Assembly (NCBI RefSeq): GCF_003576645.1
Contig: NC_044916.1
Span: 5,146,071-5,210,070 of the forward strand
Direction: 5' to 3'
Length of the DNA stretch: 64,000 bases
Source: Ipomoea triloba
Taxonomy: Eukaryota; Streptophyta; Magnoliopsida; Solanales; Convolvulaceae
How positions within the stretch are numbered: position 1 is the stretch's first letter; the number at the start of each line of letters is the position of its first letter. Position numbers and translations under genes: made by a program. This document shows positions 1-11,700 of the stretch, one piece after another. The notes under the pieces are model-generated. The model had not been told where the DNA came from. It saw nothing but the letters and a program-made list of their open reading frames with translations, and made no database searches.

Positions 1-627
1 AAAAAAAAAAAAAAAAAAAAAAAGAAGCCCGGAGCCTAGCTTGAAACTGGCCTAGACTCAAGCCCGAACACGGCCTAAGTCCCTAACCGGTCCATGCTCA
101 GGTGTACGTCCGGGCAAAATCTAGCACATACTTTATAAATTATAATATACTTTATATTATTTTTAAGTTATCAAATAATGTTACAAGTCTTATAAAATTT
201 TTAATAAAACAAATTCAAATGTTATTAAAGTCAAAAAAAAATTATTTTTTTAGAAAATCATATTATTATTTTTTATTTTGATATTAATATAATGTTTAAA
301 ATATTATTTTAAACAAAAATATTAACTTTGAAAAAGTGCGTGTGTGTGTCACTGTGTGTGTACATATACATATGCATGCATACATACATGCATACATACA
401 TACACACATAAATACATACACACATACATACATACATATATGTGTGTGTGTAAGAACTTTCATTGTTAATCATAGGTCAATGATTTAAATTTCATTTCAA
501 ACAAAAAAAAACAATTTATAAATATTTTATATAAAATAAATAAATAATTCTGGGCCTAGTCCTGGATCGGTTCTGATAAGTGCTAACCTAGTCCCAGACT
601 CGAGATTTGGCCGACCACCTCTAAATT
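1..627. repeat. AT-rich intergenic DNA with poly-A and GT/ATAC microsatellite
   Basis: No gene seen. The first 23 bases are poly-A. Positions about 344-455 hold a compound GT / CATACATA microsatellite. The remainder is AT-rich, with two short GC-richer blocks (24-115 and 548-610) that read like degraded transposon sequence. Confidence 0.6.
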
Positions 628-1131
628 GCAATCGTTATATCGTGGACCAGGATCCACAGTGCACTGTAGACCCTGGTCCGAAACGACGCCGTTTCAATGT
701 TAGTGGACGCGAACGCGAATGACTCCAGAGAATTCATTATCTATAATACACATAATCATTATCTAGAATACACAGAACATTTGCAATACACAGAACGTTT
801 GCCCAGAATACACAAAATATTGACACAAAATACACAGAACTCATCCTCCTAACATTTGAATGCACAAACACATCACAACCTGTGTTAATGACATGAATAC
901 ACAGAATATTGGCACAAAATACACAGAACTCATCCTCCTAAACATTCAAATGCACAAACAGATCACAAAATGTGTTACTAACATGAATACACAGAACGGT
1001 TGCCTAGAATACACAGAATGATTGCCTGGAATACACAGAACGATTACCTAGAATACACAGAACAAATCTCCTAACATTTTGGTACGGAGTGCACAATGCA
1101 TTGTGCACCGTGGTCCACGATATAAATTGCC
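628..1131. mobile_element. Mutator-like MITE with tandem GAATACACAGAAC interior
   Basis: The ends are inverted copies of a motif around TTATATCGTGGACCA, followed on both sides by a GTGCAC-rich palindromic stretch. Just inside the left end is the palindrome-like AAACGACGCCGTTT. The interior (about 730-1070) is a degenerate tandem array of the 13-mer GAATACACAGAAC and variants. Flanks CTCTAAATTG (619-628) and CTCTAATTG (1132-1140) look like a decayed 9-bp target duplication. The same family has cleaner copies at 21933-22430 and 22567-23040. No transposase is encoded, so it is non-autonomous. The Mutator assignment rests on the 9-bp duplications of the sister copies. Confidence 0.7.
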
Positions 1132-1140
1132 CTCTAATTG

Positions 1141-1155
1141 AACCCTAGCTCCCAC

Positions 1156-1193
<38 letters not shown>

Positions 1194-2410
1194 TTTAAAT
1201 TAAAAAAAAAACAAGATTACATTTAAAATAAAAATAAAATAGAATAAACATTAATAAGTATCAGGAATGTTCCAAATACAAGGAGGAGATTGCCCACTCC
1301 TAAAGTTTTGATTAACGAAATAAATTACAAGATGCTTGAAATTTTAAGATGCTTGAAATTGATCGAATGCACGCAATATGCGATCACAAAATTGACACTA
1401 GCACAAGAAGATCAACAAGAAGCTAAACAAACAACAACTAGGTAGAATAAACACATATGGTCAAGAGATAAATACAAAATAAAGAAATAAGACTCAAGTT
1501 AAGGAGTTTTATCATCTAGATGCTTCAACAACTTACGGTGTCCTGGAGAACAAATAACCAAAGAGTTAATTGAGATTGCACATAGGTATCCTAGTCTATA
1601 TAAGTCACTCATGTGAGCAAATTTACAAGGATTAGAACAAGAAATTGCCCCACTTTCATGGTGTATCAATTCCAAGTCCATCAAGCACACAAAGCATCTT
1701 AAACCCCCAATTTTCTCAATTTTCATAGAAAAAATCGGGTTTATGCAAGGGGTGGCTCAAATTTATCACCCAACTCTCGTTGAGCCAATGAATCCTCCAA
1801 TATATGTCAATGAATGTGTACATCAAATATAAGCAAGATTCAAACACAATACCCTCACAAACACATGAACGCTAGGTTGAGGTTCTTCCCTCTTCTTTTT
1901 TTTCACAATAATCACAACCTAAGCATCAAAATAGATAATACAACCCTAACTCAAGCTCATAAACTAACTACTCATAATTAAATAGCATAAAGAACACAAA
2001 ACCACAAGTAATAAACATAAATCTTGCAAGAGAGAAAGAGATAAAAGGGAAAGAAAACTTCTCTATTTAAATAAATGGTAGAATATTGAAATTCAAGCTC
2101 CAAATCCAAGATTACAAGCTTCAAATATGTTTAAAAACATAAATCTAAGCCTAATCTAACCTAAAAATATGAAAGGAAGTGAAAGGAAATGACTAGGGTT
2201 CGAACGAGGTCGAAAGCTATGTAAAATGAGTGAAAAACGAGCTTAAATAATGGCAGAGCATAGAGGAGCGCCCTTAGGGACGGCCGTCCCTTTTATCTCA
2301 AATTTATTAATGTATAAAAGGAGCAATTAAGGTATATATAGCTCGCTCCCTGCTAAATGTATTCTATTTATAACATGTACACCATTGAAATGTTAACCAT
2401 GTAGGTTACA
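1141..2410. other. Intergenic region without a recognised gene
   Basis: It starts with an ATT microsatellite (about 1156-1192). The rest is AT-rich sequence with no supported coding region. A small palindrome AGGGACGGCCGTCCCT lies near 2275-2292. The stretch resembles leader or LTR-type sequence of an old retroelement, but no terminal repeat pair was found, so no class is assigned. Confidence 0.4.
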
Positions 2411-3310
2411 AATGAGTGTTTGTACGAAAGAGAAACAAGGATAATGAGGTGGCATGATATAAAGAGAGTTTTGTAGCCTAAGGGTCAAGGCAAAGACCTA
2501 GAATTGATTTTAATTAAATATACTCTCCCATAATGGATGTCATTAAGTTCCAGTACATTGGCAGTAAATAACAAATTGATTATGGGTCATTAGGCACTAA
2601 TGCTTATTTGGAAAAGTCCTTGATGGATTTATAATCATTAGAATGAAAGAAAATAAAAATCGCAACATATTTGTTGAATTACAAAGGCTTTACATAACTT
2701 GAAGTAGTAAGAAATTGACTGAGTAATTTCCTCCTGAAGTAGCAATAATATGTAAAAATGAATATGTGCTCATCAAAAAGTTGCTAATGGAGTTATTTAT
2801 TTATTATCTCAGTCTGTGTTGATGGTATGAAAAACTTGGAAAATACCAAGTATTGTCTCAGCATGAAGATCAAACATTTTATTGAAAAAGTTTTATACAC
2901 CAGTTAGTCTACATTTGAAAAATATTTTGAAGATGTTTTATATGGATAAGTACAACTAACTTATCACACTACCGGTTGTCCAATAATCTTTTAAAGTATA
3001 TAGGGGACCATTTAAAGTCGCAGAAGATAATGGGGATATTTTAGAACTGAAAGTCCATTACTTCATTGCTATTGGAGCACTATTATAGAACCAGAAATTC
3101 CCTAATCGCATCAAGTCTTTGACATTGTTTTTATGATGAAATTGCTAACAACATCTAGTGCTCATATATCCTACAATAAAATATTAGAATATCATTCAAA
3201 ATATCCTCCAGTATATTCAATTTATAAAAGATTTTGAAATTTATGAAATAAACCAATGTGTGTTTCATAGGACATTTGGATATTAGCTCTTTTATTTGAT
3301 CTCATGATGC
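2411..3310 (+). pseudogene. Decayed Ty1/copia reverse transcriptase-RNase H remnant
   Basis: Conceptual translation, read across several frames, gives scattered copia pol landmarks in the correct order. These are an FVRKRN-like block near 2415-2435, a degraded QRPGIDY...YSPIMD-like block near 2490-2545, an LGKxKYCL-like block near 2840-2870, and a YFIAIGALL-like stretch near 3060-3090, the usual site of the YLSAIGSLMY motif. Stops and frameshifts are frequent. Copia pol is normally one long frame, so this is an old, dead insertion. No LTRs were identified. Assignment is by motif order only. Confidence 0.5.
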
Positions 3311-3360
3311 CAAATCCCAAATTAATTTTTATATATTCAACTCGTCTTCTGGACTAAAAT

Positions 3361-3820
3361 TCGTAAAACAGTCTTACACAAGTGTGACTAGTTATGAATA
3401 AATAATATTTTTCATACACCGTTTGTGTGAATTATGGAACATAAAAAATAAAGATAGAGTTTCTTCAAAAAAAAAATTAGATTCATTGCATTGATTGAAG
3501 AAAATTGCAATTGATTTTGAAAAAATAAAAAAATTTATAATTTGCAATTGACAACGAGCTTTGGGCAAGTTGCACCGACTAGAATGAGATTTTTTTGGCT
3601 TTAATTTGTTGTACTGTTTGATTGGTTGAGAATGCCGTACCCCTTGGAGCAAGATAGAATGAGACATTTATGGCTTTGTTCACTTGTTTGTCTACTCACT
3701 TATCCGTCAATCTATATCACTGAATACTAATTAATCTATTTGTACGGATTGTCGGACTATTTGTTTATTACTAATATTAAGAAAGAATTTTCATTTGAGC
3801 AAGTTGTGACCTATATATAT
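3361..3820. other. Intergenic: MITE end fragment and inverted copy of the receptor-gene upstream block
   Basis: Positions 3361-3389 match the right end of the MITE at 35017-35443 (GTCT-ACACAAGTGTGAC). The interval 3585-3670, read on the minus strand, matches 4340-4410 upstream of gene A: TCTCATTCTATCTTG, then a GGTACGGCAT-like stretch, then CTCAACCAA and CAGTA. It is therefore a partial inverted duplicate of the gene A upstream region. The open frame on this strand (3392-3667) is not convincing as a gene. Confidence 0.5.
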
Positions 3821-4340
3821 ATATATATATATAATTTATTTATTTATATTTTTCTATATAATAATAGAGTATCATTATGGATATTAATTCTGATGTTACG
3901 AAATTAATTACGAATTAATTCTAATCTTTACATTTTAAAATTTATTTTTAGAGTAATGATTGTCTATTATGAAGGTTACACAAAGTGATTTAAATATAAG
4001 TATAAATGCCGGGTTTAATGCTATTGAATTCAATCTCTCCTATATATCCTTTGGTTGAGCATGTGGAATTTTTAGAATGTACAAGCATATACTTTGCTCT
4101 CAGAAAACCTCTATTAATCTTCTTCCTCATTTTCTGTGTTTTACTTGTGTTCTTATTTAATTTGGCGGGCTCACTTGTTTGAGTGCTCAAACATTGAGTC
4201 AGGTAACATTATGAGAAGTATATGGGTATCAATATTTAGGTTTGGAACATATTTGTTTAGTTCCAAAACCAATCGGGTTCAAGTTCAAGAAGTACTTGAA
4301 AAAATTTTTCTTTAAGCAAACAAAAAAGCAAAAACCACAA
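3820..4340. other. AT-rich intergenic region, no gene recognised
   Basis: It contains a short TA microsatellite (3811-3831). A 66-codon open frame on the minus strand (3990-4190) has no recognisable features. Nothing else is supportable. Confidence 0.4.
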
Positions 4341-4375
4341 GTGTCTCATTCTATCTTGTTCTAAGGGTTACGCCA

Positions 4376-4690
4376 TCCTCAACCAAACAGTATAATAAAG
4401 CCGCAAATATCACATTCTACTCTGTCCACTTGTCAAAAAGGACGAGAGAAATCAATAACTACTATCCGATCGAGAGTGTGCATTAAGTGAATCTCTAATT
4501 GACCAACTCAAATTTAAAAAAAAAAAAAAAAAACAATAGATTACAGAGTCAAACTTATAACCTTATGGTTATCAAATCAACAATATGACCAACTCATTCT
4601 AACTGTTATTTTCTTGAATCTATGATTCTCTCTTTATTTATTATGTTCCATTAGTAATTCACACCTAATTAAGATGCATAAAATATATTA
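4376..4690 (+). promoter_or_regulatory. Conserved upstream block of gene A (paralog-shared)
   Basis: This stretch resembles the DNA directly upstream of gene B (about 28230-28370) and gene C (about 50460-50580). Shared elements, in order, are CAACCAAACA, an AAAGCC/AAGGCC stretch, CATTCT...GTCCACTTG, and TCTATGATTCTxTCTTTATTTATTATG. In B and C the block ends within about 40-80 bp of the start codon. In A it lies about 1 kb from the ATG, because two MITE-like elements lie between. It is probably ancestral promoter sequence. No individual protein-binding site is claimed. Confidence 0.5.
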
Positions 4691-4819
4691 TACATTTATG
4701 ATAGTAAAAGTAAATAAAGAATTTAAAAGTTAAACCATTCAATGTGCATGTATATTAATCACCCATGTGTGTTATTAACAATTTGTAATATTTAATTGTA
4801 AATAATAAAAACTCTAATT

Positions 4820-5107
4820 GGGTGTTTGGTGGGAGGGAATTACAATTCCATTCCTACCTAATTGCAAAAGCAAATAAATTCATTCGTTTGGTTAAGAGGG
4901 AATTGCAATTCCGCGTTATTTCAATTCAATTGATTTTAGAAAGAAAAAAATAACATTGAGACAAAATTACTCATCTTTAAAAAAAAAAAAAAAAAAAACT
5001 AAAAGTGATGATTGACCTCTCATTCTCTCGAGATATTGTAGATGAGTGATATTTGAATATGTTATTTTTTTGTGTTTGAATATGTAGATGGGTCCAATAG
5101 ATACTTG

Positions 5108-5160
<53 letters not shown>

Positions 5161-5344
5161 GGGTATTTTAGACTTTATATTACTTATTCCCTTTCAATTC
5201 CTATATATATCAAACATTGAAATTAAAATTCTCATTAATTATATTTCTGTAAACCAAACACTGGCATTTAATTCACACTTTATTCCTCTCCCATAAAATT
5301 ACAATTCATTTCCCACCTAATTTCATTCCTCCAACCAAACGCCC
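4820..5344. mobile_element. MITE with GGGYGTTTGGT termini in the gene A upstream region
   Basis: The left end GGGTGTTTGGTGGGAGGGAA and the inverted right end GGGCGTTTGGTTGGAGGAAT match. GAATTACAATT-type inverted motifs follow on each side. The interior holds poly-A (4980-4998) and an ATT microsatellite (about 5110-5159), which accounts for a meaningless 74-codon open frame. No coding capacity. Superfamily is uncertain; such ends are common among hAT-type plant MITEs. It separates gene A from its conserved upstream block. Confidence 0.65.
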
Positions 5345-5370
5345 TGTAAATAATTGATTGCATTATTATA

Positions 5371-5642
5371 CCATGAACCCTAGGCCATTGGTCCACTTTG
5401 TAAAGCGTATCACTGACATAAGATACATTTTTAATATACTCAGAGTTGATTTTGTTTATTTTTTTAAAGGTACATTATTTGTATACTAAAAATTCATTAT
5501 TTCGAATGCTACCAAATAATGAACCTTCAATACACAAATACCGAGTAATATATTTCCAGCATCTTAAAAAAATTAAAAATAAAATTTATTCAAGCATAAT
5601 TCGCATTGCAATGTAGACCATAGTCAGCAATATAATTTGCCT
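5371..5642. mobile_element. Probable member of the GGCAAATTATA Mutator-like MITE family
   Basis: The right end, ACCATAGTCAGCAATATAATTTGCC, and the inverted left end around TTATACCATGAACC resemble the termini of the elements at 628-1131 and 22567-23040. A fragment AATACACAAATACC lies inside. No clean target duplication was seen, so this copy is older or truncated. It lies 100 bp upstream of the gene A start codon. Confidence 0.45.
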
Positions 5643-5740
5643 AATTTCAGACTTACAGTTAATAAGAGCCCCGAATAAATATATGTTGGAGAATTCAATG
5701 TAAGAAAATCAGTGCAGCAGAACTTCCCCAGAATTCAAGC

Positions 5741-8700
5741 ATGTTTGCCTCCATGTTCGTAATCCTCATACCAATTATATTTGTTGAAGCACAGAGTGGG
5801 CATCTTCCCCCAGATGAATGTGAGGCTCAGCTCAGCTCTGTGTTGTTTTCTTGGTGATTATGATATTACATTGCATGCAAATTATATATATGTATTAACA
5901 GCTAGCTTTAATTTTGTTGAATGTTATATGGAAGTAAATGCACTTAGAGAAATAGCAGATGAAGTGGGGAAGAAGGATTGGGATTTTAAACTAAATCCTT
6001 GTGACAACAACTCCAACTGGTTGACACCACAAAGGGAAGGTATGCCAGAGTACAATAATACTCTCACCTGCAATTGTAGCTTCCCTGCTGGTATTTGCCA
6101 TGTTCAAAGCATGTAAGCTCTTCCTTCTGCATACCCAATTCACTATTATATTATATTATTCTCTTTTTTAATTTCAATTCCCATTTCTTTTCTTTTGTAT
6201 TTGTTTTTGTTTGTTGGGTTTCGAGAGAAATCTACAGTCATTAACTGAGACTGTGTATAAGATAACTGAGACTGTGTATAAGATAAATTGTATTAAGAAT
6301 GAAGATCATATGCAAGTATGCAATGGTCTAACCCATTATGTCTTCTTTTTATTTAAACCTAACGAGTTTGGGGTTGATTATGTAACATTTTATTTGAAGT
6401 GTCGTTAGTAACTTTTTGTTTGTTATTAATTTAGTGTTTCATACTTATTCCCTAAATATGAAACACTAAATTAATAACAAATATATATAGAGTAGAATTC
6501 AAGTGGGGCCGCACTACTAGGTATGTAAATATGCACCACACAATGTTAGAAAATGGACAACACAAATATACATCATTAGTTAGGCATCACAAAAAAAAAT
6601 ACATTATTAGGTATGTATAAAAGTATCACACCGAATTCGGAAATGCACAATTAGGTGTGAGGAGTTATGGTGCATTATTTTTGGTGTGTTGTGTGTTTTG
6701 GTGTATTTATACATTTTCATTGTTGTGCATTTTCCTAACACTATTAGTGTATTTTGTTAACACCAGTGGTGTATATTTCAAGCAGCCGCACCGACCGCAC
6801 AGGAAGGCGCGGCCGCATTTGAGCAGACTTATATATATATATAATTTTTTGAGGACAAGATATATCCACAACCACAACTTGTGGGTATACACTAAGTAAA
6901 CATAACTCTTGCATGTGTAATAACATGCAAGTCACTCAAAAGATATATTGTACTAGGAAATGAAGTCTCATTGCACATAACCAGATGGGACCACTATAGT
7001 TTTGGACACTTTTATACACAATTTTGGGAAGTAATAAATTAAATAAATGATGAAAAAAAGTAAATACTAATTTTTTTTTTGAAAATAGGTTACATTATTA
7101 TTAGAGAAAAAAATAAATTACATTATTTATTTTTCTATATGTTTTAAATCTGATAATTAATGTTTACGACTTCAATAAATTGTAAAAATATAATTTGAAT
7201 TTAAATGTTTTCATTTTTTTTGAAAACAAATTTAAATGTTTTCATAATTTAAGAATAATGATTTTGCAACTACTATGTAATGTGATGACACATCTGTTAC
7301 CATTTCAATTCAAATGAGTGGTCACAGGATCGAATCCCGATATGATGGTGACGGATCCATGAGACAGGTCGGATCAATATGAAAATGTAATACTTAATCA
7401 GGAATAAAGTGTATAAATTGTGTTTTTTTACTTATATGGGAAAGTGTAGTAGTTTTGAAGAAAAATGTAATAATTTTCATGATTAGTATTATATTTTTTA
7501 ATATAAATATTACATTTCCATTTTTCATATTGACCCGACCCTTGATTCTCTGAGGTGAAAATGATTGAGAAAGTATAGAACAGATATTAGAGCATACATT
7601 ATATGGATTTTTTTGAGGTTATCGGAATGTAAAAAGTGAGGTGGAAGAAAGAAAAATCTGTGAGCAGAGCATAAATTCAAAGCTCTGTTGTGCGCGTGCC
7701 CACACGGGCGCGTTAGGCGCGCCTAACAAATCTATTTTTTTTTTAAATCATATTTATTTTATTTTTTTTTTCCATTTTTCTCTTTCCTAATTACATTTAC
7801 AAAAACTTTTCAAAAACCCAAAAAAGGCCTCATTATTAAGGATGTTCTTATATCTTTTAAAGAATCATGAGTGTTTAAAAAATAATAATAATGGTTTTAA
7901 TATTTGGCACTACCGCTTTCGGATATACTAATACAAAGAGTACAGAATAATTAAGTCTCTACTTTTGTGTAAGCAGAAACTTGAAGGGACAGGATCTGCA
8001 AGGTGTCCTTCCTCCATCCTTGGTGAAATTACCCTTTCTCAAGATAATGTACCAACCTACACTACTCTTTCTACATTTATGTATTAATAACCTCTTCTTG
8101 TTGATATTATTTCTTTGCTTGATTATTAATCTTATTTTCTGCAGTGATCTCTCTCGCAACTACTTAAGTGGTACAATTCCCCTTGAATGGGCTTCTATCA
8201 AATTGGAACTTATGTAAGATGTCTTGTGTACTATAACCTAAGCTATACAAGTGTAAGCCATATGCTTGTCCATGCTAAATAAGTGAACATTTGAAAATTT
8301 GTAGATCTGTTACTGTGAATCGATTGTCCGGGCCAATTCCAAAATACTTGGGAAATATAACGACTCTTACATATTTGTATGTTCTCTTGCTCCTCTCACA
8401 AGTAAAACTTTTGTTTAACATTTTTTTGAGGAACTTATTGTTTGTGTTTTATTCTAACAAGTGAATTTTCAGAAACTTGGAGAGCAATTTCTTCAATGGA
8501 GCTATTCCACCTGAGCTGGGGAAACTTGCCAACCTAGAGATGCTGTAAGCCTTTGTTAATCAAATACGGAGTATATAAGAATTTGTCTCATCACTAGTGT
8601 TAAGTTTTGTGCTTTAATGTTGACGAGTTAATCAAATTTTAGTTCTAAATTTATTCTATGCACACCAATGTGTACTATGTTACATGTGTTATGTTGTCCG

Positions 8701-11700
8701 ATCCTTATGTGTTATGAATCATTATACATACACAACGCACGTTTTCAGCTCGCCTTAAAAATTTAAAATCGTGCTACAAGTTTTAGACTTTCGCTACTTA
8801 ATAACTAGCTTCCAATTGATTGATACACTATATTTTAACTGCATTTTTAAGTAAAATTTTTTAAAAAGTCTATTGTAACCCCCTTCTAAACTTTTTACCT
8901 CTTTTGGAACACGATTTAACAAAACTAAGTTCCCAACGAATTGCTAATAGGTTGAATCCAAATTAAAGGGACACACCCAAGTGAAAAGTTCAATCCAGTA
9001 TCTCTATAGCAATTTGAATTATTATAAGAGGTATAGGTTATTGAATTATGAAGGTCACGAGTTCAATTATTACTAAAACCATCTCAATCGAGTTCGTCGC
9101 ATATGGTCTTCCTAGTACGGTTTACCTATTGCACACTCTCAGTGTTTTTTTTTTTTTAAAGAAAAACCAATACAATATTATACAAATATTACATTAAAAA
9201 TCAGCTAATATATTGGTTGAATTTTAATTTTTTGATATTATTACTTGTCTGATGCTTTCTCTATTTTGCTCTCTGTAGCATTCTTAATGTGAATAATCTC
9301 ACAGGCAGATTGCCAAAAGAACTTAATGCTCTGAAAAAATTGACAGTGCTGTAAGTGCATCATCATTCATATTCCTAATTATATATTTATATTTATAAAC
9401 CTCTTTTCTTGTTTCCTCTATACTGTTGCGCCCGCGGAAGTGGGATAGATCAGATTGCAACAATAATTTGAGAAAGAAAAATAAATGAGGCACAGATTTT
9501 ACGTGGAAAACCCCTAAACAAATTAGGGTAAAAACCACGGGCAAGGGTAGAAGAATTTCACTATGAGAAAATAGGAGTTACAACCACTCTCTAACTAACA
9601 AGGAGAAAACAAGGATAATTCTCTCTTGCTAGGAAGGAGAAATACACTCAACAAACTCTCTAATATCTCTAGTATATGAGGGAAGAATAGAATGATTTGG
9701 GATGACTAGAATGACAAATGACCTCCCTATTTATAGTTGTAGATTTGGGGTCATTTTGTAATTAGCCTAAAATGTAAGGACCAAACAATAAATATTTTGT
9801 TCAACAAAGTTTGGCTACCTAACATTCTTGTTCAAAGTTGGCAACTTCCTAATTTGGCTGCTGCATGGATGTTGCCTAACTCCATTTGCCGACAATCTCC
9901 CACTTGAAGATTAGATTGTAACAATCATATCTTCACACCATTCTTTCTACCTTGCACTTTCCATGTCGCTTACGTCTCTATCAGGCCACAGGAAGATCGA
10001 CACCAAGTAAACTTATCAACATTGATTACCTTTGTTAGGAAATCTGCTACGTTGTCCGTGGTATGGATTTTCTGCAAATCTACTGTCCCTTCTTCCACCT
10101 TCTCTCGGATGAAATGGTACTGCACTCGTATGTGTTTCGTCCTTGAATGAAATGCGGGATTCATTGCTAGATGCAAGGCACTCTGACTGTCACAAAACAA
10201 AGAGACAAACTCTTGTTTGTGCCCGAGCTCCTCCAATAGCATTTTCAACCAAATTGCTTCTTTACTGGCTTGTGTAGCTGCTACGTATTCTGCTTCTGTT
10301 GTTGACGTAGCCACAACTGCTTGCAGTTTTGAAACCCAGCTTACAGCTCCACCAGCAACTTTGAACACATACCCTGTCGTAGATTTACTTTTATCCAAAT
10401 CCCCTGCATAGTCAGAATCCACATACCCGTTGATAAGAAAGTCTGATCCTCCATAACATAATGCAACATCTGAGGTCCCCTTGATGTATCTTAGGATCCT
10501 CTTTACACAGTTCCAATGCTCTCTGCCTGGATTCGCCATGTACCGACTAACTACTCCCACTGCTTGCGCAATGTCTGGTCTTGTACATATCATAGCGAAC
10601 ATTAGACTCCCCACCGCTGATGCATACGGTACTCGAGACATCTCCATCCTCCCTTCTTCATTGCTAGGACTCATACTTGAGGATACTTTGAGATTAATAG
10701 GAAGAGGGGTAGAAATTGGCTTACAATCTTGCATGCTGAAACGTGACAAGATTTTCTTTAAATAATTCTTTTGAGAAAGCCAAATCTTCCTATTACCTCT
10801 GTCTCGGTGAATTTGCATCCCTAGAATCTTGTTTGCTGGTCCCAAGTCCTTCATTTCGAATTCCCTAGCCAGTTGTGCCTTCAATTCATCAATGTGATCT
10901 TTGTTGGGGCCTGCGACCAACATGTCATCTACATACAACAGCAATATAACAAAGTTATCTTTTCCAAACCTCTTGAAATATGCACAAGGGTCTGCATTCA
11001 GTCTGTTGTATCCAAGGCACATGATGAAGGAATCAAATCTCTTATACCAACACCTTGGCGCCTGCTTTAAACCGTANNNNNNNNNNNNNNNNNNNNNNNN
11101 NNNNNNNNNNNNNNNNNNNNNNNNNNNNNNNNNNNNNNNNNNNNNNNNNNNNNNNNNNNNNNNNNNNNNNNNNNNNNAACTACACGAACTGTTGTTAGTC
11201 GAACCACAGGTGAAAATATTTCATTGAAATCAATACCTTCTTTCTGAGCATATCCCTTCACCACCAGTCTTGCAAGATACCGCTCCACTTGATCGTCACC
11301 ATTCCTTTTGATTTTGAAGACCCATTTGTTACCAATTGACTTCCTTCCTTGTGGTAGTGGCACAAGTTCCCATGTATTATTTTTATGGAGAGCTTCTATT
11401 TCTTCCTGCATTGCTGCCGTCCATTGAGAAACATCTGAGCTGTTTATCGCCTCCTGAAAGGTTGATGGCTCACCATCCTCTGTTAGAAGGCAGTATGCAA
11501 CATTCCCTTCCATAACATAATCTGAGTGCCAAGTGGGACGTCTTCTTTCACGGTCTGATTGACGAGTTGTTGGAGCTCCAGAGCGTTCTGGTTCTGGTTC
11601 CTCGTGTGCCGGTTCTACTTCAGAAGAATCTTGTTCAAATTCCTCCTCTACCTGTATCTGAGTAGTTTCTGGCTTTTCTTTTTCCATGCTATCATCAACT

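Noticed and set aside
344..455. Regularly spaced short repeats considered as a CRISPR-like array
   Set aside because: They are a GT/ATAC microsatellite without spacers, in a plant nuclear context.
5826..5934. Open frame running through intron 1 of gene A into exon 2 (from 5781)
   Set aside because: It is out of frame with the signal peptide exon. Donor GTGAG after GATGAAT and acceptor GGAAG before TAAATGC are conserved in all three paralogs, and the same read-through hits a stop in B.
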